Part shown: positions 1 through 7,443 of the stretch, one piece after another
Layout of the letters: every line of letters begins with the position of its first letter
Position numbering within the stretch: the stretch's first letter is position 1
Source of the DNA: Prevotellaceae bacterium UBA1726
GTDB taxonomy: Bacteria; Bacteroidota; Bacteroidia; Bacteroidales; Bacteroidaceae
Length of the DNA stretch: 17,555 nt
Reading direction: 5' to 3'
Assembly: GCA_002316005.1 (NCBI GenBank)
Contig: DCIM01000061.1
Coordinates: 3,856-21,410 of the forward strand
Notes under the pieces: generated by a model
Databases searched by the model: none
The model's input: the letters and a program-made list of their open reading frames with translations, nothing else
Told to the model about the DNA's origin: nothing
Program-made: the position numbers and the translations under genes

Positions 1-2
1 AG

Positions 3-1160
3 CGTCCGGACTTCACTCTCGACCCTCTCCTTCATGCTGGTTGCTACTATGTGCAAGAGGCGGGGTCTATGTTCCTCGACGAAGTTCTGCGCCAGATTCT
101 GCCAACAATGCAAGTCGGTCAGGCTCTGGATTTATGTGCTGCTCCTGGTGGCAAGTCAACTCTCCTCCGCGCCGCACTTGATTATACTCTCCCCTCTTCT
201 GCGTCAGCTCTCCCCTCTTCTTGTAGGGCTTTTGCCGTAGGGCAAAATGCAGGGGCTGGGGGTGAGGCCCTTCTTTACTCCAACGAACCCGACCATCGTC
301 GTGCCAACATCCTCATGGAGAACCTTCAGAAGCAAGGGCATCCAAATGTCATCGTGACAAACAACTACGCGAAGGATTACCAAAAGGCAAAACTCATGTT
401 CGACCTCATACTGACGGATGTTCCTTGTTCGGGCGAGGGTATGTTCCGCAAGGACGAAGGGGCCATACGCGAATGGAGCATCCAGAATGTGATGAAATGT
501 CAGGCTCTTCAGCGAAGCATCGTAGAGGATATATGGCCTTGTCTCAAGGAGGACGGTATCCTCATCTACTCCACTTGCACCTTCAACACTCGCGAGAACG
601 AGGAGAATGTGCGATGGATTTGCGAAGAGTTGGGGGCTGAAATCCTTCCGATAGAAACACGTCCAGAATGGGGCATCACGGGTTCATTGCTCGAGGGCTT
701 TGATGGTTCAGTATATCGCTTCATCCCTGGCGTTACGCCTACCGAGGGACTTTTCCTTTGTGTTCTTAGAAAAAAGCCTCACCCCCAGCCCCTGCATTTT
801 GCCCTACAGCAAAAGCCCCATGAGGCGAGGGGAGCAAAGAACCAGAAGACTCAAAAAGCTTTAAGGGTTTTGTGCGACGGTAATTATCCGGGTGAGGTGA
901 AAGGAAAGAACATCATTCCTGCTCATGCTGAGGCGCTACTGATAAATCTTCCCGAGGACAAATATCCACGAACGGAAGTTGACAGAGAAACTGCCCTACA
1001 ATACCTCAGAGGCGAGGCCATCTACTCCCCTCTCCTTGCGCAAGAGGCACAGGGGATAAGGCTTCTTACCTACGAGGGTCATCCTCTTGGTTTTGTCAAG
1101 AACCTCGGCAATCGCGCCAACAACCTCTATCCTCAGGAATGGCGTATCCGTTTCAAATAG
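3..1160 (+). CDS. rsmF: RsmF-like rRNA cytosine-C5 methyltransferase, 5' end outside window
   Basis: SAM-dependent 5-methylcytosine methyltransferase of the NOL1/NOP2/Sun family, expected to act on 16S rRNA. The frame is open from the window edge, and the residues before the GTG at 51 (HAGCYYVQEAGSM) belong to the family core, so that GTG is internal. Numbering from it: SAM-binding loop DLCAAPGGKS (27-36), motif IV DVPCSGEGM with Cys126, and motif VI YSTCTF with nucleophile Cys176. The C-terminal part, ending GNRANNLYPQEWRI, fits the RsmF C-terminal domain. Two segments look foreign to the family: about 29 residues (44-72, Pro/Ser/Ala/Gly-rich) between the SAM loop and LLYSNEP, and a Pro/His/Gln-rich stretch after FLCVLRKK (nt 771-850). 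Both are encoded by copies of one inverted repeat. All catalytic motifs remain, so the enzyme is probably active. The family is sure; the symbol rests on the C-terminal domain, and the rRNA position is not determined. Confidence 0.9.
   Translation, partial: RPDFTLDPLLHAGCYYVQEAGSMFLDEVLRQILPTMQVGQALDLCAAPGGKSTLLRAALDYTLPSSASALPSSCRAFAVGQNAGAGGEALLYSNEPDHRRANILMENLQKQGHPNVIVTNNYAKDYQKAKLMFDLILTDVPCSGEGMFRKDEGAIREWSIQNVMKCQALQRSIVEDIWPCLKEDGILIYSTCTFNTRENEENVRWICEELGAEILPIETRPEWGITGSLLEGFDGSVYRFIPGVTPTEGLFLCVLRKKPHPQPLHFALQQKPHEARGAKNQKTQKALRVLCDGNYPGEVKGKNIIPAHAEALLINLPEDKYPRTEVDRETALQYLRGEAIYSPLLAQEAQGIRLLTYEGHPLGFVKNLGNRANNLYPQEWRIRFK
187..221 (+). repeat. 14-bp direct repeat, 21-bp period, in frame
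   Basis: CTCTCCCCTCTTCT occurs at 187-200 and again at 208-221. The 21-bp period is exactly seven codons, giving LPSS-ASA-LPSS in the protein. It adjoins repeat copy 1, so the whole 180-268 stretch looks like inserted, partly duplicated repeat DNA. Confidence 0.75.
224..268 (+). repeat. 45-bp repeat inside the methyltransferase frame, copy 1
   Basis: This 45-bp stretch is the reverse complement of 776-820 with 43 of 45 bases identical (counted by eye). It contains a short hairpin, TTTTGC/GCAAAA with a 6-nt loop, and a C-rich arm (CACCCCCAGCCCCT on the complementary strand). It is read in frame and encodes an Ala/Gly-rich stretch in what should be a surface loop between the SAM-binding loop and the second core strand. 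Confidence 0.85.
776..820 (-). repeat. 45-bp repeat inside the methyltransferase frame, copy 2 (inverted)
   Basis: Inverted partner of 224-268, about 510 bp away in the same gene. Its orientation matches the intergenic GC-rich repeats, which also begin AAGCC followed by C-rich runs. It is followed by GAGGCGAGGGGAGC, resembling the G-rich closing arm of those intergenic elements. It encodes a Pro/His/Gln-rich linker between the methyltransferase domain and the C-terminal domain. Confidence 0.85.
1027..1055 (+). repeat. imperfect palindrome within the methyltransferase C-terminal domain
   Basis: CCCCT (1027-1031) and AGGGG (1051-1055) flank the perfect palindrome CTTGCGCAAG (1035-1044). It encodes SPLLAQEAQG just before the conserved TYEGHPLGFVKN. 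The make-up resembles the CCCCTCTC/GAGAGGGG hairpin at 16912-16933, so it may be a third repeat-derived stretch, but the evidence is weaker than for the 45-bp pair. Confidence 0.4.
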
Positions 1161-1162
1161 CA

Positions 1163-1191
1163 GTCACAGTTCCCTCGGTTTCAACCGAGGG
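1163..1191 (+). repeat. 29-bp hairpin repeat, copy 1
   Basis: GTCACAGTT followed by the hairpin CCCTCGGTTTCAACCGAGGG (1172-1191). It begins 3 bases after the methyltransferase stop codon and ends about 20 bases before the next start. A second copy, 28 of 29 identical and in the same orientation, lies at 2605-2633. No T-tract follows this copy (A-rich sequence does), so it may be an mRNA-processing or stability hairpin rather than a strong terminator. Confidence 0.8.
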
Positions 1192-1210
1192 CTAAAAAAT
1201 AAAGAAAGAA

Positions 1211-2068
1211 ATGAAAAAAGCAATTCTCTTTTCCCTTTTGGCAATCGCCTTCTCGCTTGGCGTTCATGCCCAGAAGTCAGTCAAAATCTCTGTCTTTGCC
1301 GATCACATCTTTGATGTGGTGCGTCAGGATAGCCTCTCACTCGAAGAGGCGGCACGACATGTGTTCGGCATGGGTGTACACGGTGTTGACGTATATGTGA
1401 ACATGGACACCGAAAAACTGATGACTCTCCAGAAGGCGGGCCTTCGTCCGGCATCGGCAATATTAGTTGCCGACCTTGTCAACAACGACTGCACAGAGGA
1501 GATAAAGAACGCGCTCAGTTTCTGCCACAGATATGGTTGCAGAAGCATGCTCGTTGTTCCCGGGTTACTTCCCGACAAACCTTCCCGAGAGGTTTATACT
1601 GCCCTCTACAACCGTCTTCGCAATCTTGCTATTCAAGGCAAAAACGAAGGCATCAGCATCACCGTTGAGGACTACGACAACGCCAAGTCGCCTTGTTTCA
1701 ACACAATGTGTCTCGACCAGATGTTCAAGGCTTGTCCTGATCTCGGCCTTACCTTCGACACAGGCAACTTCGCTGTGTGCAACGAGGATGTGATGATGGC
1801 GCGTCGTCATTTCGATGGGAAGATAAAGCATGTCCACCTCAAGGACCGCAAGACTATGGGACAATGGGAAGTTGTGGCTGTAGGCACAGGTTGCGTACCA
1901 ACACAGGACTTCATCGAGAGTCTTCTCAATAAAGGCTATGATGGTTGGTTTACCATCGAGTGCTTCGGGGCTAAGAACATGCTCGAGGACATTCGTACTG
2001 GTGCAGAAAACGTAAAGCGATTTGCCCCACGCGCCGAACCAAAACCCGAAAACAAGGAAACAAAATAA
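1211..2068 (+). CDS. secreted TIM-barrel sugar phosphate isomerase/epimerase-like protein
   Basis: 285 residues of the xylose isomerase-like TIM-barrel family (AP endonuclease 2 / sugar epimerase fold). A Sec signal peptide (MKKAILFSLLAIAFSLGVHA, cleavage probably before Gln21) places it in the periplasm. Likely metal ligands sit at the usual strand ends: Glu153 (ITVEDYD), Asp183 (TFDTGN), His209 (HVHLKD) and Glu250 (FTIECFG). Family members isomerise or epimerise sugars or related polyols; nothing here fixes the substrate. The start follows an A-rich leader (AAAGAAAGAA), without a strong Shine-Dalgarno. folA begins 8 bases downstream, so the two are probably co-transcribed, with the hairpin repeat at 1163-1191 just upstream. 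No promoter was recognised in the 50-bp gap, so transcription may come from the methyltransferase gene. The family is firm; the function is not. Confidence 0.85.
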   Translation: MKKAILFSLLAIAFSLGVHAQKSVKISVFADHIFDVVRQDSLSLEEAARHVFGMGVHGVDVYVNMDTEKLMTLQKAGLRPASAILVADLVNNDCTEEIKNALSFCHRYGCRSMLVVPGLLPDKPSREVYTALYNRLRNLAIQGKNEGISITVEDYDNAKSPCFNTMCLDQMFKACPDLGLTFDTGNFAVCNEDVMMARRHFDGKIKHVHLKDRKTMGQWEVVAVGTGCVPTQDFIESLLNKGYDGWFTIECFGAKNMLEDIRTGAENVKRFAPRAEPKPENKETK

Positions 2069-2076
2069 AGAATAAT

Positions 2077-2574
2077 ATGATTAGCATTATTTCGGCGGTG
2101 GCTCAGAACCTCGCCATAGGCTTTGAGAACAAACTCATCTACTGGTTGCCTAACGACCTGAAGCGTTTCAAGGCACTCACCACAGGCAACACCATCATCA
2201 TGGGTCGTCGCACCTTCGAGTCACTCCCAAAGGGTGCCTTGCCTAATCGTCGTAACATCGTTCTCTCGCGCTCGGGAAAACCAGAGGATTTCCCTGGTTG
2301 CGACCTCTACGCTTCGCTCGAGGAGGCATTGGCAAATTGTGCTCCTGAGGAGGATATATATATAATAGGTGGAAACTCCGTCTATCAGGCAGCCATGCCA
2401 TTGGCCGACCGTCTCTGCCTCACCCTCGTTCACGACACTCCTGCCGAGGCCGACACCTTCTTCCCTGATTTCTCCGAAGGTTGGAAGGAAGTATGGCGCG
2501 AGGACCACGACATTGACGAAAAGCACCATCAGCGCTATTCGTTCGTAGATTACGAGAGGGCCCTCTCGCTTTGA
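2077..2574 (+). CDS. folA: dihydrofolate reductase
   Basis: 165 residues, normal length for bacterial DHFR, which reduces dihydrofolate to tetrahydrofolate with NADPH in the cytoplasm. The key acidic residue is Asp27 in WLPNDLKRF, the same position as in E. coli. NADPH-binding landmarks are IIMGRRTFESLP and the GG pair in DIYIIGGNSVY. It lies 8 bp after the isomerase-like gene and ends at a double hairpin. Its usual metabolic partner thyA is in this window too, but about 12 kb away on the other strand. Confidence 0.97.
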   Translation: MISIISAVAQNLAIGFENKLIYWLPNDLKRFKALTTGNTIIMGRRTFESLPKGALPNRRNIVLSRSGKPEDFPGCDLYASLEEALANCAPEEDIYIIGGNSVYQAAMPLADRLCLTLVHDTPAEADTFFPDFSEGWKEVWREDHDIDEKHHQRYSFVDYERALSL

Positions 2575-2604
2575 TAAAAAAAGGCCCGGCATTTCTGCCG
2601 AGCC
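2575..2604 (-). terminator. terminator for the minus-strand TPR gene
   Basis: GGCCCGGCA (2583-2591) pairs with TGCCGAGCC (2596-2604), one mismatch, 4-nt loop. A run of A residues lies at 2576-2582, so on the minus strand the hairpin is followed by a T-tract, as expected for an intrinsic terminator downstream of the TPR gene that ends at 2635. Confidence 0.75.
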
Positions 2605-2633
2605 GTCACAGTTCCCTCGGTTTTAACCGAGGG
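2605..2633 (+). repeat. 29-bp hairpin repeat, copy 2 (likely folA terminator)
   Basis: GTCACAGTT followed by CCCTCGGTTTTAACCGAGGG, a perfect 9-bp stem at 2614-2633, then TTTATT. It differs from copy 1 (1163-1191) at one base, in the loop. It lies between convergent folA and the TPR gene and directly abuts the TPR stop codon at 2635-2637. Confidence 0.75.
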
Positions 2634-2634
2634 T

Positions 2635-4197
2635 TTATTGTGCCTTTGGATACCCTGCCCTCACTTCTTTCTCGAAGGCATCGTAGTCCTCTGCGCCAAG
2701 ATTATAGAGGCGTTCCAGTTCGGCATTAGTACCGGTTGTCTCCTTGTTGTGGCTATAGTAGTTGAGCATATCCGTCACAGCCGCCAGATAATTATCCTCA
2801 GGCAGTTCGTTTGTCTCATTGTTCAACTGATAAAGCGAGCATGATGCCATAAATGCAACAAGATATGGCGCCGTCTCCTCGTTCATCCACTTTGCCTCTG
2901 CCTCGCCGATAGGAATCGTCACATCAGGCGAAGCCTGTGTCCAACTAAAGATGAACTGTGCCGTCTTGTCCATATCATCAGCGGTGAGATAGTGCTTCAA
3001 ATAAAACAAGCATGCCAGTCGTGCCTCCTCGTTGCGAGCGTGGGCATCTTCTGCCGATGTAACCTCAGCAACCGATGGTACCTTTCCGTCTGTCTGCTCT
3101 TCAAGGATTTTTGCATCGAAATAACGCCCATCGTTCATCATCTTCACCAGTTTGTTAGCCGCCTCCTCATTCTTTGTAATCCAGTTGGCATTGGCGATGT
3201 AATACTTCTCATCACGCATTCCCACAACATGGCAGAATGCCTCAAACACACCCTCGCGAATCATCTTTGCATACAATGGCCAAAGGAACTCGTTGTGAAT
3301 GTCATCTTTGATAAGTGGCAATGGCACAGGTTCGTCGGTAACATTCTCGGCCACCTTTGGAACGGCATACATGAACACATCATACACCTTTCCATATTCC
3401 GATGGTTCCTTACTTGCAGCCTCGCGAACCGACTCATACGATGCTCGTGTCTTAGGGCCCCACTCATCGATTACCTCTTGTGGAAAATTGAAAGAAAGCC
3501 ACTTGTCAGGCATCTCGGCCAACTTACTGATACTTCGATGATCATTGCCGAAGAATCCATACCATCCCATCATTCCAAGGGCATACGAAAATCCCCCAGG
3601 AGTGCCTGCGTCAATCATTGAGTTATAGAAACCTATGTATGAACTCGCATGGGTAGGTTTATATGTCAATGAGATAGTAAAGCAATTCATGGCTCTGTTT
3701 TCATATTCATCAACGCTGTCGGGTTCCAGAACTGCAAGCCTCTGGTAGCAGATACCTGTATTATAGAAAAGATTTTGAGCCAACTCACTATTCTGACCAT
3801 CATCAAGTTTCATTGCCTTATGGTAATACTCTAATGCCTGACGCGAATCGCCTTCATCATCGACAAGCGTTGCCAGAAGGTTGTAATTCTCGGCAAGGGC
3901 ACTACCTGCATCCTCCTCAGAACATTTCTTCAGACTCTCGAGCAGTACCTTCTTTGCCTCTTTTTTCTTATCCATCTCACGGAGGGTGTACGCCTTCTCG
4001 TAGTAGAGGTTCGGGTTCTTAGGATCGAGTTTCAATCCCTCGCTGTATTTCTTTATAGCCTCCTCATACTTCCCCTCTTCGTGGAGGTTCACGCCCTCGC
4101 CAAGCAAGGCATACGCTTTCTCTGCCTTCTCATCATTTTGTGCCCAAGCGCCCATTGCACCAACGCACAGCAACAACAGTAAAAGAATCTTTTTCAT
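2635..4197 (-). CDS. secreted TPR-repeat protein
   Basis: 520 residues starting at the ATG at 4197. An in-frame start exists 75 bases further up, but the 4197 start gives a clean signal peptide (MKKILLLLLLCVGAMGAWAQ) and lies just downstream of a good promoter. The mature N-terminus carries at least three TPR units: LGEGVNLHEEGKYEEAIKKY, then YEKAYTLREMDKKKEAKKVL, then a third centred on DSRQALEYYHKAMKLD. A fourth TPR-like helix pair follows (NTGICYQRLAVLEPD). The remaining 300 or so residues are helical and acidic, with no motif I recognise. TPR proteins are scaffolds for protein partners; the partner is unknown. The gene is monocistronic: convergent with folA, divergent from the 4452 gene. 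Confidence 0.85.
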   Translation of the reverse strand: MKKILLLLLLCVGAMGAWAQNDEKAEKAYALLGEGVNLHEEGKYEEAIKKYSEGLKLDPKNPNLYYEKAYTLREMDKKKEAKKVLLESLKKCSEEDAGSALAENYNLLATLVDDEGDSRQALEYYHKAMKLDDGQNSELAQNLFYNTGICYQRLAVLEPDSVDEYENRAMNCFTISLTYKPTHASSYIGFYNSMIDAGTPGGFSYALGMMGWYGFFGNDHRSISKLAEMPDKWLSFNFPQEVIDEWGPKTRASYESVREAASKEPSEYGKVYDVFMYAVPKVAENVTDEPVPLPLIKDDIHNEFLWPLYAKMIREGVFEAFCHVVGMRDEKYYIANANWITKNEEAANKLVKMMNDGRYFDAKILEEQTDGKVPSVAEVTSAEDAHARNEEARLACLFYLKHYLTADDMDKTAQFIFSWTQASPDVTIPIGEAEAKWMNEETAPYLVAFMASCSLYQLNNETNELPEDNYLAAVTDMLNYYSHNKETTGTNAELERLYNLGAEDYDAFEKEVRAGYPKAQ

Positions 4198-4242
4198 ATT
4201 CAAATTAGGTTTTCGTTTCCAATGTTTCATTATTTCCAATGG

Positions 4243-4273
4243 CAAAAATACAACAAAAAAACAACGCCACAAA
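4243..4273 (-). promoter_or_regulatory. Bacteroidetes-type promoter of the TPR gene
   Basis: On the minus strand TATTTTTG (4250-4243) matches the -7 consensus TAnnTTTG. TTTG (4273-4270) lies 19 bases upstream, the expected spacing for the -33 element. Transcription would start near 4236, giving a leader of about 40 nt. Confidence 0.7.
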
Positions 4274-4330
4274 GAATATCACGAAAAACTTTCTAACATT
4301 TTGTTTTTTTTGAAAAAAAAGTGGGCGGTT

Positions 4331-4364
4331 TTTGTCCGAGGAAAAACAAACAAACCTATATTTG
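4331..4364 (+). promoter_or_regulatory. possible Bacteroidetes-type promoter of the 4452 operon
   Basis: TATATTTG at 4357-4364 matches TAnnTTTG. The nearest TTTG is at 4331-4334, a 22-base gap that is slightly long. The leader would be about 80 nt, AT-rich, ending AAAAGGA directly before the ATG at 4452. Confidence 0.5.
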
Positions 4365-4451
4365 TAATCAGAAAGAGGAACGACGAAAGACACACATTTT
4401 CTTTCCGGCAGTCACTCTTAATTACTACTAAATAAATATATAACAAAAGGA

Positions 4452-5036
4452 ATGAACACAATTAAATTCCGACCAGACAAGCCTGAGACGCATGAGTCGT
4501 TCATATGGGACGACCCACAGGGCGAACTTGTCTACGAATCAATGGAGATGAGCTCGTTGGAACGCTCCGACAACGAGATGATTTTCACTCTCCGCGCGTC
4601 AAAACAATACAACTGGAGAGAGTTGGCCGAATTCATCACAGGCGAATGTCACGACCTGTGTTGCTGGCTTCTCAAACAGCGTAAGGAACATCGTGATTTC
4701 GAGCAACTGGAGGCTATCCCGCAGGAGTACTTTGAGGAGGAAGTGGAGGTTCAGGACATGCCTGATGCAGAACCTGACGATGCCGATTTCGATGGCGAAG
4801 AACCCCTCTTCATGCTCACTCGCACGGACCATTGGTGGGAGATGTACGAGGGTGACGAGGAATACCTTATCCGCTATCGTCTGCCAAAGTGCGAGAAGTA
4901 TCCGCTGAGTTGCTCCGACGACCTCGACGCCTTGCAGTTTCTGCTCCAGGACGAGGCTCCGCTACTCACCCATTACCTTCGTACGATGTACGACAAAGTG
5001 AACGGAATTACTGACGAATACGAGGAGGACGCCTGA
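4452..5036 (+). CDS. acidic protein of unknown function, partner of the primase-like gene
   Basis: 194 residues; I do not recognise the family. It is strongly acidic, with a cluster of Glu/Asp around residues 85-117 (EEEVEVQDMPDAEPDDADFD) and an acidic C-terminus (DEYEEDA). There is no signal peptide or membrane segment, so it should be cytoplasmic. There are aromatic pairs (TDHWWEMYEGDEEYLIRYR) and Cys residues (HDLCCW) but no clear metal motif. The stop codon shares one base with the next start (TGATG at 5034-5038), which suggests translational coupling with the primase-like protein. The charge would suit a regulator that binds a basic partner or mimics DNA, but that is speculation. The start is supported by AAAAGGA immediately upstream. 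Confidence 0.75.
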   Translation: MNTIKFRPDKPETHESFIWDDPQGELVYESMEMSSLERSDNEMIFTLRASKQYNWRELAEFITGECHDLCCWLLKQRKEHRDFEQLEAIPQEYFEEEVEVQDMPDAEPDDADFDGEEPLFMLTRTDHWWEMYEGDEEYLIRYRLPKCEKYPLSCSDDLDALQFLLQDEAPLLTHYLRTMYDKVNGITDEYEEDA

Positions 5037-7384
5037 TGTTTGGATACTGTAATTCTGTGATGCCTGCAAGTGCCGTATGCACTCAGGCCGATTTCGAGCG
5101 AATCATCAGTAGTGCCGTTGTCAAGGACAACTGCGAGGCAATTCGCCACATTGTGGAGGGCATTCAGCCTGATGCCACCGAGAAGCAGTTGAAGCAGGCG
5201 AAGGACGCGATTGGCAAGTACAAGAGTGGTGCGAAGGACGAGGGGATAAAGAGTCTGCCGGGATTCTGTTTCCACGCTTCGTTCAGCGACGGCAAGCGCT
5301 CCAACGCCTCGGCTGTGGCGAGTGGATTGGTGAGCATCGACCTCGACGATGTGTTCCCTTCGCCTCGTCAGTTCTTCGACGAACTCAAGGACAAGGCCGT
5401 TGCCGAGCATCTGGCTCTCGCCTACATCTCGCCTTCTACACGAGGCCTGAAACTGGTGTTCCCTGTGCCTGAGGGGTCAACCGACATTGAGTCGGCTCAG
5501 GAGATTATCGTGGAACGTCTTGGCGTGGGGGCTTATCACGACGGAAAGACATTCGACCTTGCCCGTCTGGCGTTTGCCTCACCTGCCGACTACATCCTCT
5601 ATCGCGATGATTCTCAGCTCTTTAGCGAGCATACTTTGCCAAAGACATGGGACAAGGACGAGAAGGCTGATGGCACATCTGACGCTACTTGCGAGGGACT
5701 CTCGCCTCAGGAGAAGGCCGACAAGCATTTCATCGATGGCATTAGCATGGCCGACATCCTCGTTCGTATCTGCGAGAAGATTTGCGGTAAGGCGGAACCT
5801 GATGCCGGACAGCGAAACAACACGATGTATCAGGCTACAAAACTGATGCGTGTCTATTGCGACGACAATATCGAGGTGCTCTTTGAGGTGATGCCTCGCT
5901 GGGGATTGCCTGATGCCGAGTGGGAACAGACCATCCGTTCGGCTTGCAAGCGTCCTATCGCGCAGTCAACTCGCCACGAGGCGGAGTCGTTGCTTCTTCA
6001 GATGCGACGCGATAAGGCTGTGGAGAATGGCGAAGTGGCATGGCGTCTGCCTGCTCCTCCAAAGAACCTGCCTCCTGTGTTCAAGGAGTTTGCTCGCGTG
6101 ACACCAACCGAACTGCTGCCTGCCCAACTGCTCGCACTATGCCCTACACTCGGTTTCTTCGGTACTATGGCAAAGGCCAACTATGCCGATCCAGGCGAGG
6201 AGGACGACTGGCGCGCACCAAACCTCATAACGGTCATTGTGGCACCACCGGCTTCGGGTAAGGACAACATCACAAAGGTGTTCAAGCGACTCACTAAGAA
6301 ACTGAGCGACAAGGAGTTACCATTGCTCGAGCAGTTGAACAAGTACAACAAGACGAAGAAGCCGGAGGACCTTCCTGCCGAGGGCATCCGATTGCTTCCT
6401 GAGCGTCTGTCGATGACATCGCTGTCGGTTCAGATGGAGCGCGCAAAGGGCAAGCATGTGTTCATCTTCACACCAGAGATTGACACCCTCAAGACGAGCA
6501 ACGGTTCGGGCGGATGGGCCGACCTCTCAACGGTGTTCCGCAAGGCTATCGACAACGACACGATGGGACAAATCTACATGAGTGCCGACTCACATTGTAC
6601 GAATGTGCCTGTCTTCCTCAACATGCTCATCCTCGCGCAACCTGAGCGCATGCATCAGTTCTTCAATCGCGACAACATCATCAACGGACTCGTCAGTCGT
6701 GTGCTCTTCGTCGAACTGCCCGACAACACGGGTTGCCGCAAACTGTCGGTGAAGAAGATGAGCGACTTCGAACAGCGCAATGTGGAGAAGGTGATTCACT
6801 ATCTTGAGAGCATCCACGAGGTGCTGGAGGAGGAGGAATACGACGAGGAGGGCAACCTCATCAAGGGGGCTGTGTATGCTCGTCGCGAACTGAAGATGCC
6901 TCGCACTCGTAAGGCGCTGAAAGCGTGGGGATTGGAACATCAGGACCACTACCTCCAGACTCAGGAGAATCCTGCCGAGGACCATTTCTTCCGCCGTTCG
7001 TCGCTCTTGGGATTCCATGCCGCCATGGTGGCGTATATGTGCTCGGGATGCAAGGAGACAAAGGCCGTCATCGACTTTGCCCTCTGGGTTGCGGAGTACT
7101 GTCTGCAGAGTCAGTTGCTCCACTTCGGTGCCGCCTACAACGAGATTGCCAAGCGCCGCTCGGATTCCCACATCGACCGCGTGCTTGCCATGAATTCCGT
7201 CTCGAAGTTCAACCTCCTCGCCGCCCTGCCTACTGAATTCACCACGCAGGATATGGTGGACCTCATGAGGAAGGAAGGCCGCACAATGGCAAATCCTTCG
7301 AATACGATTCGGAAATGGAAACTTGCCGGTTTAGTGAAGGAACTCGCTCAAACGGGCAATTCCAAGAAATGGAAGAAAACATAA
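5036..7384 (+). CDS. BT4734-like primase + DUF3987 ATPase protein
   Basis: 782 residues. N-terminal BT4734/VirE-N-like domain (about 15-200) with features of archaeo-eukaryotic primases: acidic IDLDD (101-105), STRGLKLVF (134-142) and FDLARLAF (173-180). At 258-304 there is a PriCT-like helical segment (GQRNNTMY through TIRSACK). From about 345 a DUF3987-type ATPase region follows, with P-loop-like APPASGKD (403-410; Asp where Ser/Thr is usual), a hydrophobic strand ending in acidic residues (HVFIFTPEID, 474-483), and NIINGLVSRVLFVE (547-560). The last 45 residues look like a winged helix (FTTQDMVDLMRKEGRT to IRKWKLAGLVKEL). The order primase, PriCT, ATPase, DNA-binding tail is that of replication initiators of plasmids and phages. 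Domain families are recognised from memory; primase activity is inferred. No integrase or relaxase lies beside it. A repeat-rich non-coding stretch begins one base after its stop. Confidence 0.85.
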   Translation: MFGYCNSVMPASAVCTQADFERIISSAVVKDNCEAIRHIVEGIQPDATEKQLKQAKDAIGKYKSGAKDEGIKSLPGFCFHASFSDGKRSNASAVASGLVSIDLDDVFPSPRQFFDELKDKAVAEHLALAYISPSTRGLKLVFPVPEGSTDIESAQEIIVERLGVGAYHDGKTFDLARLAFASPADYILYRDDSQLFSEHTLPKTWDKDEKADGTSDATCEGLSPQEKADKHFIDGISMADILVRICEKICGKAEPDAGQRNNTMYQATKLMRVYCDDNIEVLFEVMPRWGLPDAEWEQTIRSACKRPIAQSTRHEAESLLLQMRRDKAVENGEVAWRLPAPPKNLPPVFKEFARVTPTELLPAQLLALCPTLGFFGTMAKANYADPGEEDDWRAPNLITVIVAPPASGKDNITKVFKRLTKKLSDKELPLLEQLNKYNKTKKPEDLPAEGIRLLPERLSMTSLSVQMERAKGKHVFIFTPEIDTLKTSNGSGGWADLSTVFRKAIDNDTMGQIYMSADSHCTNVPVFLNMLILAQPERMHQFFNRDNIINGLVSRVLFVELPDNTGCRKLSVKKMSDFEQRNVEKVIHYLESIHEVLEEEEYDEEGNLIKGAVYARRELKMPRTRKALKAWGLEHQDHYLQTQENPAEDHFFRRSSLLGFHAAMVAYMCSGCKETKAVIDFALWVAEYCLQSQLLHFGAAYNEIAKRRSDSHIDRVLAMNSVSKFNLLAALPTEFTTQDMVDLMRKEGRTMANPSNTIRKWKLAGLVKELAQTGNSKKWKKT

Positions 7385-7385
7385 T

Positions 7386-7421
7386 CTACCTACCTATCTA
7401 CCTACCTATCTACCTACCTCG
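7386..7421 (+). repeat. CTAC/CTAT repeat block A
   Basis: Three 12-bp units: CTACCTACCTAT twice, then CTACCTACCTCG. The block starts one base after the primase-like stop codon. ATCTACC within it can pair with GGTAGAT just downstream (about 7422-7428) as a local hairpin. A 13-nt stretch, CTACCTATCTACC, is complementary to block B. Confidence 0.85.
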
Positions 7422-7443
7422 GGTAGATGGGTAAGTGTAGGAA

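Noticed and set aside
51..53. GTG at 51 as the methyltransferase start
   Set aside because: The frame stays open to the window edge and the upstream residues belong to the conserved family core, so the gene starts outside the window.
34..240. Small ORF in another frame over the methyltransferase 5' part, read as a frameshift sign
   Set aside because: All methyltransferase motifs are in a single frame through 1160; no frameshift is needed despite the inserted repeats.
4198..4272. Longer N-terminus for the TPR protein
   Set aside because: The extra 25 residues would bury the signal peptide and run across the likely transcription start; the ATG at 4197 fits better.
4205..4461. Small minus-strand ORFs upstream of the TPR gene
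   Set aside because: They lie in AT-rich divergent promoter DNA, overlap one another and have no domain features.
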